A stretch of 64,000 bases of DNA from Anodontia alba (GCA_964016985.1 OZ024821.1:15363211-15427210); one strand, 5' to 3'; positions 52,371-61,140 are shown, counted from the first letter of the stretch. The notes: generated by a model not told the origin, from the sequence alone. Numbers and translations: made by a program.

Positions 52371-52577
52371 GTTTAACGTCTAGCATTCTGGGTAAAAATT
52401 TTAGCAGACAACATTCTGAAATATTTTTATTATTTTTTCCAGAAAACAGGATTTGATATTTCATGTAAATTGTATCTCCAATTTGCATGAAATATCAAAT
52501 CCCGTTTTCTGGGAAAAATAAGAAAAATATCACCAATTTGTTGCCTGCTGAAATAGCCAAGAGAGTGGTAAAGGGTA
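52371..52577. mobile_element. PAL-B foldback element
   Basis: TTAACGTCTAGCATTCTGGG and GAGAGTGGTAAAGGGTAA ends. Arms ACAGGATTTGATATTTCATG and GAAATATCAAATCCCG. Confidence 0.85.
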
Positions 52578-52626
52578 ATTTTACTTCTTGTAAAAAAAAC
52601 AAAAAAAAAACAAACAAACAAGTATA

Positions 52627-53215
52627 GCTCAAATTAAAAGGAGTGTCCAGATATATAATTGCCTTATTTCTTCACAAAAACATGTTGTGGGTACTCATTA
52701 GATGGACTCGGTGGCTCAGTTGGATGCGTGTCCCACTGGCAATCAGGAGGTTGCAGGTTCGACCCCCACCGGGTCTGCAACATTCTTTCTTGAGATTTGG
52801 TCATGAAATATTTTCTATGGTCATTCTCTCCCTTCCGCTGATTCAAGAAGGGCAGTTGTCAGTTTCTGGCAAAAGAATGTGCACAATACTGGTTAACTGC
52901 TAAGAAGACTAAGCCTGCCCAGTAAGTGTGGTTAGGTAAACTGACTGCACTCATGACCCCATTGGATTGAATGGGTTGTAAAACCTCAACACAACAACTC
53001 ATTAGAGGATGACGATGACGAGTTAGGTTTAACAACGCCTCAAGCTCTGAGGGTAATTTGCATCAAAATGGTCTATCAACTTAGTTTTGTTGTGAAACTG
53101 CTAAAATGATGTCATATATGCATGAAAGGTACTCAGAAGTGCCTCAGTAAGATGCTTAAGAAAAGGACCAATAATTTTTGGTTGAAAAAAGTGCCTTATT
53201 TGGAGCTATGATCAG
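52627..53215. mobile_element. PAL-A element split by a SINE
   Basis: The left arm (TTGCCTTATTTCTTCAC, GTTGTGGGTACTCATTAGA) ends at the SINE insertion. The right remainder holds GTACTCAGAAGTGCCTCAG, TTTTTGGTTGAAAAAAGTGC and CTTATTTGGAGCTATG. Confidence 0.75.
52703..52996 (+). mobile_element. tRNA-derived SINE (type 1), complete, with target-site duplication
   Basis: Box A TGGCTCAGTTGG (52712-52723) and box B GGTTCGACCCC (52756-52766) form a tRNA-like head. The body contains AAGAAGGGCAGTTGTCAGTT, TGTGCACAATACTGGTTAAC and ACTAAGCCTGCCCAG, and ends GTAAAACCTCAACACAACA. ACTCATTAGA is directly repeated at 52693-52702 and 52997-53006. It lies inside the core of a PAL-A element. A second copy is at the right edge of the window on the minus strand. 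The head is not a functional tRNA, because it continues into the SINE body. Confidence 0.9.
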
Positions 53216-53217
53216 GT

Positions 53218-53345
53218 CATTGGTACTGACTGGAATTGTCTGACTGAGGTTCATACCCAACCCCAATATATGTTTTCATGGAGAAATAAGACAAATATTT
53301 CTTTGGAAGCATCTAGAGCTAAGTCACCTACAACTATGCATAATT
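53218..53345. repeat. PAL-A right-arm fragment
   Basis: CCCCAATATATGTTTTCATG, GAGAAATAAGACAAATATTT and ATCTAGAGCTAAG. Confidence 0.6.
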
Positions 53346-53387
53346 GTTTGCAGAGCCTTTCAACTTTGCAAATTAATTCATATAACT

Positions 53388-53592
53388 CCAGATAAGAGAT
53401 AAATGCTGTATTTTTTTTCTTTTCTTTTTTTTTTTTTTAACATGAAAAGCAGATATTGTAGCTACTCGTTAGAATCATTTAACAAGTTGAGTCCAATGAA
53501 TATCCACAATATAATTTTATTTTCATGAAGCAACAAGAGAAATATTGATGATATAGTTTGGTTGATAAAAGCATCTTACCTATAGCTACATA
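53388..53592. repeat. PAL-A element, diverged
   Basis: TATAACTCCAGATAAGAG, AGATATTGTAGCTACTCGTT, AATGAATATCCACAATATAA and CTTACCTATAGCTAC. Confidence 0.7.
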
Positions 53593-53603
53593 ATAAAATT
53601 TTC

Positions 53604-53866
53604 CATAGCTCTAGATAGGAACAACATCTCGATAAATACTTTTCTTTTTTCCCCATAAAATATTGAACTCCTTGGAACCTCATTTCTGACAAGATTCTAA
53701 TGGCAACCCATAAAAGAGAAATAAATTCTCAAAAAAGAAATACATGTTATGTCATCATCGGTACTTATTAGTAGCCCTTCACCGAGATGCTCAAACTGAG
53801 TGTCCACAACATGTTCTTATGGTGAAAAAAGCAATTTTTTTTTCCAGAATTCATAGCTCGAGATAC
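53604..53866. repeat. PAL-A element(s), strongly diverged
   Basis: CATAGCTCTAGATAGGAAC, a second core-like ATCGGTACTTATTAGTAGCC and AGTGTCCACAACATGTTC. Confidence 0.6.
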
Positions 53867-54085
53867 GAGGAGGTATCTGAATACCGAAATACTTTTCTTA
53901 TTTCTCCATGAAAACGTATGTTGTGGGTACTCATTAGAAGTGCCTCACTGAGGCTCTTCTAATGAGTACCCACAACATATGTTTTCATGGAGAAATAAGA
54001 TATTAATTTTTCGGTTAAAAAAAATTACCTTATCTGGAACTGAGAATCATCATTAAATACTCCTCTTTCATAACTCAATATGATT
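53867..54085. mobile_element. PAL-A foldback element with a PAL-A2-type right flank
   Basis: ATAGCTCGAGATACGAGGAG, near-perfect arms CGTATGTTGTGGGTACTCAT to ATGAGTACCCACAACATATG, and CTTATCTGGAAC. It is followed at once by ATCATCATTAAATACTCCTC, the PAL-A2 end. Confidence 0.85.
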
Positions 54086-54179
54086 CTATCAAGGAAGAAG
54101 ACAAGATCAAGATATTCCTCATATCTACAGCTATAAATACTGTTTTCTAAATGCCTACTCCCTTGAAAATTACATTTAT

Positions 54180-54420
54180 AAATTCTCATTCAAATTCAAA
54201 TAAAACTTGATATTGTTCTCTCGATGTTCTGGCACTTTATCCTTCTGTAGGTGTAATTCAGTGAAAAATTGCAAATTTTCCTTGTTTGTTTCAGAAAACA
54301 AAGTTGGCATTTCATTTGAACCATCTCTAAAGAGACAATTTATATGAAACAACCTCACCCTGTTATGGAGAAGTAAGAAAGAAATATTCTAAAACTTCTG
54401 CCGAGTTTCACCTCTGTCTA
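54180..54420. repeat. PAL-B element, diverged
   Basis: TTGTTTGTTTCAGAAAACAA, GTTGGCATTTCATTTGAACC and GAGACAATTTATATGAAAC. Confidence 0.6.
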
Positions 54421-54463
54421 GATCAAAATAAAGGATCATTATCAAACACAACACTGAAGACAG

Positions 54464-54569
54464 TCAGTCGATCCTTTTTTGTTCTCTCTGTACTACTTGA
54501 CGTCTGCTTGCATCACTAGCTGAAATCTCATCTGTTGAATCCGATCGTGACCGAGTTCCCATTTCAAGG
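54464..54569 (-). other. Candidate terminal exon (35 codons, phase 2 entry), unassigned
   Basis: The acceptor GTTTGCTTCTAG ends at 54570. Then one base plus a 34-codon frame begins LEMGTRSRSDSTDE and ends with REQKRID and a stop at 54464-54466. The composition (Arg/Ser/Asp-rich, charged) looks protein-like and the segment is outside the named repeats. It needs an upstream exon ending two bases into a codon, which the 56591-56671 exon does not provide. It may be an alternative 3' exon, part of another transcript, or chance. Confidence 0.3.
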
Positions 54570-54599
54570 CTAGAAGCAAACAGAATCCTTTAAAATTCA

Positions 54600-54715
54600 G
54601 GAGTTTCATAGGAAAAGGTAAAGGTTTTGGTAAGAACATGCTTGGGTTAACAATTGTGGAGGTGGTGTTAGCGAAGACGTCGTGAGGTTAAGAGGTGAAG
54701 GTTACATTAGTCCAA
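54600..54715 (-). other. Candidate terminal exon beginning with a two-codon coding tail
   Basis: A strong acceptor (TCTTTTCTTTTGTTTCAG, AG at 54717-54716) precedes TTG GAC TAA. Entering in phase 0 from the 56591-56671 exon gives Leu-Asp-stop. All three frames close within nine codons, so only a terminal exon would fit. This is the best phase-compatible 3' end I can see, but it rests on one splice site. Confidence 0.4.
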
Positions 54716-54942
54716 CTGAAACAAAAGAAAAGAGATGGGGTCATTTTGTTTCCATGCTAGCATAGCATTATAGGATCTTGCGGGGTTTCCTGGCTTTATG
54801 TAAGAATACTATGCAGTTTCTGACACAGCTCCAGATATTAAATGAGCTTGATCGCAGCATTTCCTACAAGATTTCATGTGCGTCAAGCAGACTCAGATCA
54901 GCCTGAGCATCCACACAAAGTGGCTTTGTATCCTTGGCTACG

Positions 54943-55157
54943 GTAAATGTCCTAAAATTTTGAACACTTTATTATATACTATTTTGGCCTAAATTTTGCT
55001 TTTTATGCAGCTGTTTCTTAAAATACTTAGTGGAAAGGCAAACAGTGTAAACTCTGATCAGACTGCTCCTCAGGAGCAGTCTGATCTGGGTCCACACTGT
55101 TTGCATGTCATTTTGTCAGACAAGCTGGTGTTCGAAATTTTAGGACATTTGTCGTAC
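54943..55157. mobile_element. PAL-F foldback element
   Basis: CGGTAAATGTCCTAAAATTT, TTTGCTTTTTATGCAGCTG, the core CTGATCAGACTGCTCCTCAG with complement, and TTCGAAATTTTAGGACATTT ending GTCGTA. Confidence 0.87.
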
Positions 55158-55269
55158 CTATCGAGTGCCCTGCAAAGGCTGAACAGACTGCGGGGAAGCG
55201 CAGACTGATCTAAGCCTTCACTGGGAGCACATGCAATTTTGTAGGAAATGCTGTGGCTCGGTTCAAATA

Positions 55270-55452
55270 TTGTTCTCTTAAATTTTTCTTAGTTCTCCAC
55301 AAAAACGATGTTGTGGGTACCCATTAGTAGCACCTCAGGGAGGTGCTTCTTATGGTTACCTACAATACATGTTTTCATGGAGAAATAAGAAAAATACATA
55401 CTTTTTGGTAGCAAAAAAAAAAAAAAAAAAAAAAATGCATTCTGGAGGTATG
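55270..55452. repeat. PAL-A foldback element with A-run
   Basis: GATGTTGTGGGTACCCATTA, TACCTACAATACATGTTTTC, GAGAAATAAGAAAAATAC, then a 23 bp A-run (55412-55434) and a TGGAGGTATG end. Confidence 0.78.
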
Positions 55453-56003
55453 TATTGCAATTGTTTCCTCAATACCTTAGATAAGCTTTTAACCAATTGG
55501 GTATTTTTGGCCATTTTCATCCACCCATTTCTCAATGAATTTGAGCATCAGGATTTTTTCTTTAAGGAACCTGTATTAAAAATGGGGACAACAATTATTT
55601 ATATTTGGGCATTAACCTTTGAAATTCAATTTTAATTGCTTTTTCTGAACTTATTCGCTGAATCCCCACCCCCAAATGCAGCTTATCTAAGGCACTGTCC
55701 CTGAAATGAAAGTACAAAAATGATCTTTGGAGTATTATAAAGAAGCTTACTCATGAAGAAAAAATATCCTCATAGCATATGAGACCAGTGATGACACAGA
55801 TCAGCCTGCTATCTCTGAAGTCTGACCGGGGCTCCCACTGTCAATAAATGCTCCAGTATCTACTAGTCCTGATAACTGACTTTCTGGATTCATAAACATA
55901 TTCTACAGCATCTAATGACCCTGTAAGCAGACAATGAAGGCCTTGATCACCCTGGAACTGTAGGCTGATCTGAGCCTTCATAGTCTGTGTATGTGATAAG
56001 GGT
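55453..56003. other. Unassigned, intron candidate
   Basis: No named repeat except fragments near 55920-55995 (AAGGCCTTGATCACCCTGG, GGCTGATCTGAGCCTTCA). On the minus strand a good acceptor ends at 55701 but opens only a five-codon frame in phase 0. Confidence 0.4.
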
Positions 56004-56197
56004 CCATAGCTCCAGATAAGGCACTTTTTGCAACCAAAATTTCTTACATTTTTCTTATTTCTCCACAAAAACATATGTTGTGGGTATTCATTAGAAGCAC
56101 CTCAGTGAGGCACTTCTAATGAGTACCCACAACATATGTTTTCGTGGAAAAATAAGAAAATTTTACTGGGATATCCCTCTTATCTGAAGCTATGAGG
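56004..56197. mobile_element. PAL-A foldback element, type copy
   Basis: CATAGCTCCAGATAAGGCAC and CTCTTATCTGAAGCTATG are the termini. Arms ACATATGTTGTGGGTATTCA to GAGTACCCACAACATATG are almost perfect around ACCTCAGTGAGG. Confidence 0.9.
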
Positions 56198-56590
56198 TCT
56201 GCTTCTCTCACTGCAGCTCAAACATTCTGCCCATTTCCCAAAGAAAACCTATGTTCCAGAATCACCAAGATGATTCTGTTAAAGACAACTTAACATGTGT
56301 TTGAGAGGTAATTGAAATATTAAAATTTTTTATCTCCAGTGCAACATGACAACAGTTTCAAAATAAATGTGCAACTGTCAATATTTTTGTTGCTTCTCCA
56401 CGAAAAACATATTTTCCGAGCACTTCTCAATCATCTTGCTCAGAAAATCTTATCGAGTATCAAAATTCTATTGTTTGGCAGAAAAATATGAAAAATATTG
56501 ATTTCAATAAGTATCCTAGCTTGAAAAGTGATTGTACTGTATCTGGCTCCCTGCCTTAAGCTTTAGAGAATTGAAAGAGAGGACAACTAC
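56198..56590. other. Unassigned, intron candidate, with a weak PAL-A relic
   Basis: TTGTTGCTTCTCCACGAAAA and GCAGAAAAATATGAAAAATA at 56385-56500 may be a very decayed PAL-A. Nothing else is recognised. Confidence 0.4.
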
Positions 56591-56671
56591 CTGAGAACCA
56601 TCATATAAGACAGCTGTAGAACTGTGCACACTATCCGGTGAACTGAATCCCCCTGCTAAAACTGGTCGCAC
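56591..56671 (-). CDS. Internal coding exon (27 codons) of an unidentified gene
   Basis: The 81 bp exon has an acceptor TTGATTTTAG ending at 56672 and a donor CAG|GTAGTT beginning at 56590. Read in phase 0 it is fully open and encodes VRPVLAGGFSSPD followed by a Ser/Thr/Val-rich stretch ending YDGSQ. It enters and leaves in phase 0, matching the phase 0 donor of the 63173-63348 exon, so the two join without a shift. It lies in a repeat-free gap between PAL-A and PAL-H copies, as expected of a constrained exon. The product is unknown: Gly/Ser-rich, probably disordered, no domain. Only the sequence-internal evidence of splice sites, phase and composition supports it. Confidence 0.62.
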
Positions 56672-56749
56672 CTAAAATCAAACTCAGCAATAAAACCTTC
56701 CATACTAATGCGACACTTCAAAACAAATTTCATGTGAATGAATACATTT

Positions 56750-56965
56750 CAAAGAGAGAGCACTCTTAAGCTGAGAGTATTTGTCTCCCTTTGCGAAGGG
56801 ACATCAGTCCTGTTGAAAAAAATTTGCTTTCCTGATACAGGATAGAGGACTCCTCTTCCAAGGGAAACAAATTCTTTTCCTTGAGATAGCCCTTTAAGAA
56901 AGGAGGCAAATATTTTCATGACAAGTGTGCTCTTACTTTGTATCCAGACACCTTAAAATGGAAAT
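56750..56965. repeat. PAL-H element, diverged
   Basis: GAGAGTATTTGTCTCCCTTT, CAAGGGAAACAAATTCTTTT, GAGATAGCCCTTTAAGAAAG and CACCTTAAAATGG. Confidence 0.6.
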
Positions 56966-57030
56966 GAACTATTGGTGCACTTCTTTCCGCTTTAGCATTC
57001 AGCTGATAAAATCGGCGAAGGTCATTTTAA

Positions 57031-57240
57031 TGCTTAGCACTCTGGGTAAAATTTTCAGCAGACAACATATTGAAACATTTTCCTTATAATTCTCATAAAA
57101 CAGGTTTTGATATTTCATGCAAACTGTCTCCAAATGGAGACAATTTGCATGAAATGTCAAATCCTGTTTTCTGGGAAAAATAAGAAAAATATCATCAGTT
57201 GGATGTCTATTGAATTAACCCAGAGAGTGGTAATGGTTAA
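57031..57240. mobile_element. PAL-B foldback element, type copy with TTAA ends
   Basis: TTAATGCTTAGCACTCTGGG and GAGAGTGGTAATGGTTAA are the ends. Arms GCAAACTGTCTCCAAATGGA and its complement are nearly perfect. Confidence 0.88.
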
Positions 57241-57380
57241 AGTGCTTTTCTTGTATCTCCCAGGAAAAAGGCAGATATTTTATTTGAACTAAAATGACCA
57301 AATCCTACAGTCTGGGAAAATATAAGAAAAACATTTTCAAATGTCATCTGCAGGTATTTTAAATTCAGAATGCTAAACAG
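57241..57380. repeat. PAL-B right-arm relic
   Basis: GACCAAATCCTACAGTCTGG, AAAAACATTTTCAAATGTC and AAATTCAGAATGCTAA. Confidence 0.55.
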
Positions 57381-57751
57381 AATACAAACAGCAAAGACTG
57401 GACCAGTCTGCACCGATGTTCAGCTGAACAGGATCTCTGCTGTTTATATATGGAATAAAAAATGTTCATTTTCCAACAACGCATTCTATTTTGTGGTGAA
57501 GTGTTGCAAAGCATCCCTGGAAGTTGCCGTAACCAAACTGACCAATCACCAAGATCCAAATACCAACATTCCAACAACATGACCAACATCTAACAAATCC
57601 AGCTAAACATTATAACCAGAAAGCTCCTGTTAGAAAGAGTTTATACTAAAAGAAAACCAAACTTTTTACCACCAATCCCCATACATATATTAGGAACATT
57701 TCTCCACAAAATTTGGGTACAAAATAGAATGACTTACAGACACCTGTTTTC

Positions 57752-57945
57752 ATAGCTACAGATTAGGAACCTTTTTTTTTTCAACCAAAAAGTATCGATA
57801 GTTTTCTTTTGCCTCTACAAAAACATATATTGTGGGTACTCATTAGAAGCACCTCAATGAGGCACTTCTAACGAGTACCCACAATGCATGTTTTTGTCAA
57901 GAAATAACAAAAGTATTTATCGGGATACGCTTCTTATCTGGCACT
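57752..57945. repeat. PAL-A foldback element
   Basis: CATAGCTACAGATTAGGAAC, ATATTGTGGGTACTCATTAG, CGAGTACCCACAATGCATG and CTTATCTGGCA. Confidence 0.85.
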
Positions 57946-58019
57946 TAGTGTAATTCTAAAATGAACCCATATTTTTTCCTGAATCTTGATCAATGAACTT
58001 ATCTATAATATTGAATTCC

Positions 58020-58268
58020 ATACACCACATTATCAGGGATACAGAACGATGCAAGACCACCTGTTCCTTCAAGTCAAGCATGAAGCTGCCACCACCACTA
58101 TTACCCATAATGCTCAACAGTGTGAATTTTCTTTTATTTTATACAGAAATTATCAGGGATACAGAATGATGCAAGACCTCCTGTTCTTCAAGTCAAGCAG
58201 GAAGCTGCCACCACCATTATTACCTACAATGCTCAACAGTATGAATTTTCTTTTACTTTACACAGGAA
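58020..58268. repeat. Tandem duplication of about 120 bp
   Basis: Two adjacent copies run from ATTATCAGGGATACAGAACG (first) and ATTATCAGGGATACAGAATG (second), through CAAGTCAAGCATGAAGCTGC and CAAGTCAAGCAGGAAGCTGC, to GAATTTTCTTTTA. They differ by several substitutions and an indel. The 98-codon plus-strand ORF spanning both copies changes frame relative to the repeat, so it is not a tandem protein repeat. On the minus strand each copy contains a GGTAATA(A/G)TGGTGGTGGCAGC block with one plausible splice signal, so exon duplication cannot be excluded. Confidence 0.8.
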
Positions 58269-58298
58269 TTGTCCACAAATAACATTTACCAAATACTA

Positions 58299-58426
58299 CA
58301 TAGCTCAAGGTAAGGTGATAGCTGAGATGATAGTGTTTTGTTAGTTTTTGCACCAAATCATACATTGCGGTTCTTGCTAGAACTGTCTTTCTGAGGCATT
58401 TCCATTGAGTACCAAGAACACTTCCT
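58299..58426. repeat. PAL-A element, diverged
   Basis: CATAGCTCAAGGTAAGGTG, GGTTCTTGCTAGAACTGTC and TTGAGTACCAAGAACAC. Confidence 0.6.
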
Positions 58427-58612
58427 GAGGGGGAGTACTTGACGATAATTCTGGACTCATTTTCTCAATGTCTCCATAAAAGCATATCTTGTGGGTACAC
58501 ATTAGAAGCGCCTCACTGAGGCGCTTCTAATGTGTACCCACAACATATGTTTTCTTAGAAATATCAGTCAAAATCACAGAATTATCGTCAAATACTCCTC
58601 TCTAAGTTCTAT
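58427..58612. mobile_element. PAL-A2 foldback element, type copy
   Basis: GGGGGAGTACTTGACGATAA and TTATCGTCAAATACTCCTCT termini. Centre GTACACATTAGAAGCGCCTC with perfect complement. Confidence 0.88.
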
Positions 58613-58671
58613 GGAAGGCTAATGAAGATTTCTGCTTTCAGTTTGTTCATGACGTGGAAGCTTTTCTATAT

Positions 58672-58862
58672 TAACCCTTGTCATGTTGAATAAATTAAGA
58701 TGCCATGTCCACTTCTAATTGTCAGTCGATCACAGTTATTGACCCAGACTGTTGATACAAATTCACATATTGAATGGAAAACAGTCTTCAGAAGCCAACT
58801 GATCTGGATCTACACTGTTTGCAAACACAGGGTATATCCGGGTTCAGCAGGACAAGGGTGAA
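58672..58862. mobile_element. PAL-E element with reduced left core
   Basis: TTAACCCTTGTCATGTTGAA, ATGCCATGTCCACTTCTAAT, GAAGCCAACTGATCTGGATC and GGGTTCAGCAGGACAAGGG. Confidence 0.8.
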
Positions 58863-59320
58863 AAGTTCCGCTTTAGAATGACTATCAATTTAAAATCACC
58901 TTTCTCTGTCAATAAATGGATTGATAGTAATTCACAAACAGAAATTAAATTTTCAAGTGTATTGTGAAGTTAAGTGCGAAAAAAAAAAAAAAAAAGGACA
59001 GGTATTTCACTTGTGAATTTCCTTGTGGTTATTCTGTGTGGGAAGCAGAGCGGATGGAGAGGTTGAAATGTAGGTAAATTGCTGGAATAACACCATCCTT
59101 ATTTTAGTAACATTTCAGCTTTTTACAATTTTCAATAGCGGTCCTGGTACATGTAGGTCTGTTTTCACGGTAAGTATATGGGCAGCAACAAGCGCACAAG
59201 TGCCTTTGAATATGCACAGTGCCTTCAAACATGTGCAAATGTACAGATTCAGATCATCTTGCGTATGCACAGAGTATCATCCAGGCCTTTGCTCACCATT
59301 CATACATTCTGTAGTATGTA
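58863..59320. other. Unassigned interval with short A-run
   Basis: An 18 bp A-run lies at 58980-58996. No exon or repeat boundary is recognised. Confidence 0.4.
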
Positions 59321-59324
59321 ATGA

Positions 59325-59660
59325 TTCTGTTAGTGGACAGTGATAGCCCTGATCAGACTGCAAATGCGCAGGCTGATCTGGACCTCAGCTGTCTGCAAAT
59401 GCCTGAAGACACATTTTCGAATGGTACAGCCCATATGTTGTGGGTAATTCTAATGATTACCCACAACAATGAATCTGTGGAGAATAATAAAAATACATCC
59501 CTCTAGTTAAGAAAGTATCAGATAAATATCTGAAGCCATCTGATCAGGATCTACAGTGTCTAATATGTATGTTGTGGTTTTCATTGAAAACTTCTAATGA
59601 GTATATACAAGATATGTTTTCATGGCGGACAAGAAAAAAAAAAAGAATACATTTTGATTG
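59325..59660. repeat. Core palindrome and two PAL-A relics
   Basis: GACAGTGATAGCCCTGATCA faces GGCTGATCTGGACCTCAGC. CATATGTTGTGGGTAATTCT and TGATTACCCACAACAATG are a shortened PAL-A core. GTATGTTGTGGTTTTCATTG with TAATGAGTATATACAAG is a second. Confidence 0.6.
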
Positions 59661-59702
59661 AAAAATAAAAAAGACAAAGAACAGAAGCCTCATCTAGAGT
59701 AT

Positions 59703-59926
59703 CGGTAAATGTCCTAAAAATTCGAACACCAAAGTTTCTGATAAAATGACATATGCAAACAGTGCAGACCCAGATCAGACTGCTCCTGAAGGAGCAGTCT
59801 GATCAGGGTCTACACTGTTTGCCATTCCACTAAGTATTTTAAGAAACATGTGCATAAGAAGCAAAATTTAGGCCAGAATAGTAGAGAATAAAGTGTTCGA
59901 AATTTTAGGACATTTACCGTATGCCA
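59703..59926. mobile_element. PAL-F foldback element, type copy
   Basis: GGTAAATGTCCTAAAAATTC and GAAATTTTAGGACATTTACC ends. The core GACCCAGATCAGACTGCTCC and complement are near-perfect at 59765-59822. Right interior AAGAAGCAAAATTTAGGCC. Confidence 0.9.
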
Positions 59927-60000
59927 ATAATGTATCTCTAATCTGGATTCCTGTCCATCACCAAATAAAACACAACCTGCATAGCGACCCAACCTATTTT

Positions 60001-60040
60001 TGTGTGTGTGTGTGTGTTTTTTTGTTGTTGTTGTTTTTTA
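60001..60040. repeat. (TG)n followed by T-rich microsatellite
   Basis: About ten TG dinucleotides, then TTTTTTTGTTGTTGTTG. Confidence 0.85.
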
Positions 60041-60045
60041 TTCTC

Positions 60046-60334
60046 ATAGCTCCAGATAAAAGTGAGAACAACAAAGACAATGTTTACTACAAAGCTTGTC
60101 TTGTGGATATTCATGGAAAATCCTTGGATTCAGCAATTCCAATGAGTACCCAAAAGATATGTTTTGTGCAAAATATTTTTTTTATTTCTCCAAGAAATCA
60201 TATGTCATGGATATTCATTAGAAGTGCCTCAGTGAGGCACTTCTAATGAGCACCACAACATAAGTTTTCCAGGAGAAATAAGAAAAATATCAGTACTTTT
60301 CAGTTGGAAAAAAAGTTCCTTATCTGGAGCTATG
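60046..60334. mobile_element. PAL-A element, double-core copy
   Basis: Good termini CATAGCTCCAGATAAAAG and CTTATCTGGAGCTATG enclose two cores. The first is diverged (CTTGTGGATATTCATGG to AATGAGTACCCAAAAG). The second is good (GGATATTCATTAGAAGTGCC to CTTCTAATGAGCACC). Confidence 0.85.
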
Positions 60335-60629
60335 GCTTTTCTTTACCTGGAAAGGCCTTGGCATCTTTCCAACATGCACCATGTTAGTGACAAATAAAGT
60401 GTACACAAGGGTTTGCACTATCAAATTTATTCCTAATCAAATTATTATTTTTGGGATGAAACACCAAATTTCAATCCAGTTTTTCATGAGGTCGTTTTTT
60501 TTTCTTTTTTGCAAAAAGTGGCCTGGATGTCTAAAGCTAATGTTTCTGGCTTTCAGACCATGAATTTTTCAACCAACAGTACATTGAGCTTTCACTTGAA
60601 ATCACATCTCTGTATTAGGCAATGTATTC

Positions 60630-60770
60630 AAACTTTTTTTCTAATTTCTCCACAAAACATCTGTTCTGTGCACTTCACAGATGCAAGTGAAATGCTTCTA
60701 TTGAGTTCCCATGACATATGTTTTCATGGAGAAAGAAGAAAAACATTTGATACCCTAAATAGAAATCCTC
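60630..60770. repeat. PAL-A core, diverged
   Basis: TTTTTTTCTAATTTCTCCAC, TTGAGTTCCCATGACATATG and TTTTCATGGAGAAAGAAG. Confidence 0.6.
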
Positions 60771-60984
60771 TTATGATATATGTGTCCTTTGTAGCATGAG
60801 CTCAGCATGCACATTCCTGCAGTCTAATCAGGGTCTATGCTGATCATACAACTATCCCATTTTTGCAAAAGAAAAAAAAAAAAACCTTTTTCTTTGCAAA
60901 TGTGCCCAGAGAAAATGGAAAATGGTAGTGTACACCCCTGGTACACAATTTCATGCAATAAGCTTGACATTTACAGGGGTAAAA

Positions 60985-61140
60985 TCATAGCTCCCTATAA
61001 GAGGGAGTATCCACATAATAGTTCTCTTATTTTTCCTAGAATACATGTTGTGGTACTCATTACCTCAGCGAAGCACTTCTAATAAATGAGTACCTACAAC
61101 ATTTTTGTTGAGAAATAAGGAAAATACTTACATGATAAGC
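60985..61140. repeat. PAL-A element
   Basis: CATAGCTCCCTATAAGAGG, TGTTGTGGTACTCATTACC, AATGAGTACCTACAACATTT and GAGAAATAAGGAAAATAC. Confidence 0.78.

Noticed and set aside
52703..52775. A tRNA gene at the box A/box B pair
   Set aside because: The head runs directly into a SINE body, is flanked by a target-site duplication and is repeated at the window edge.
57986..58282. 98-codon ORF across the tandem duplication
   Set aside because: The duplicated halves are read in different frames, so the protein repeat is not preserved.
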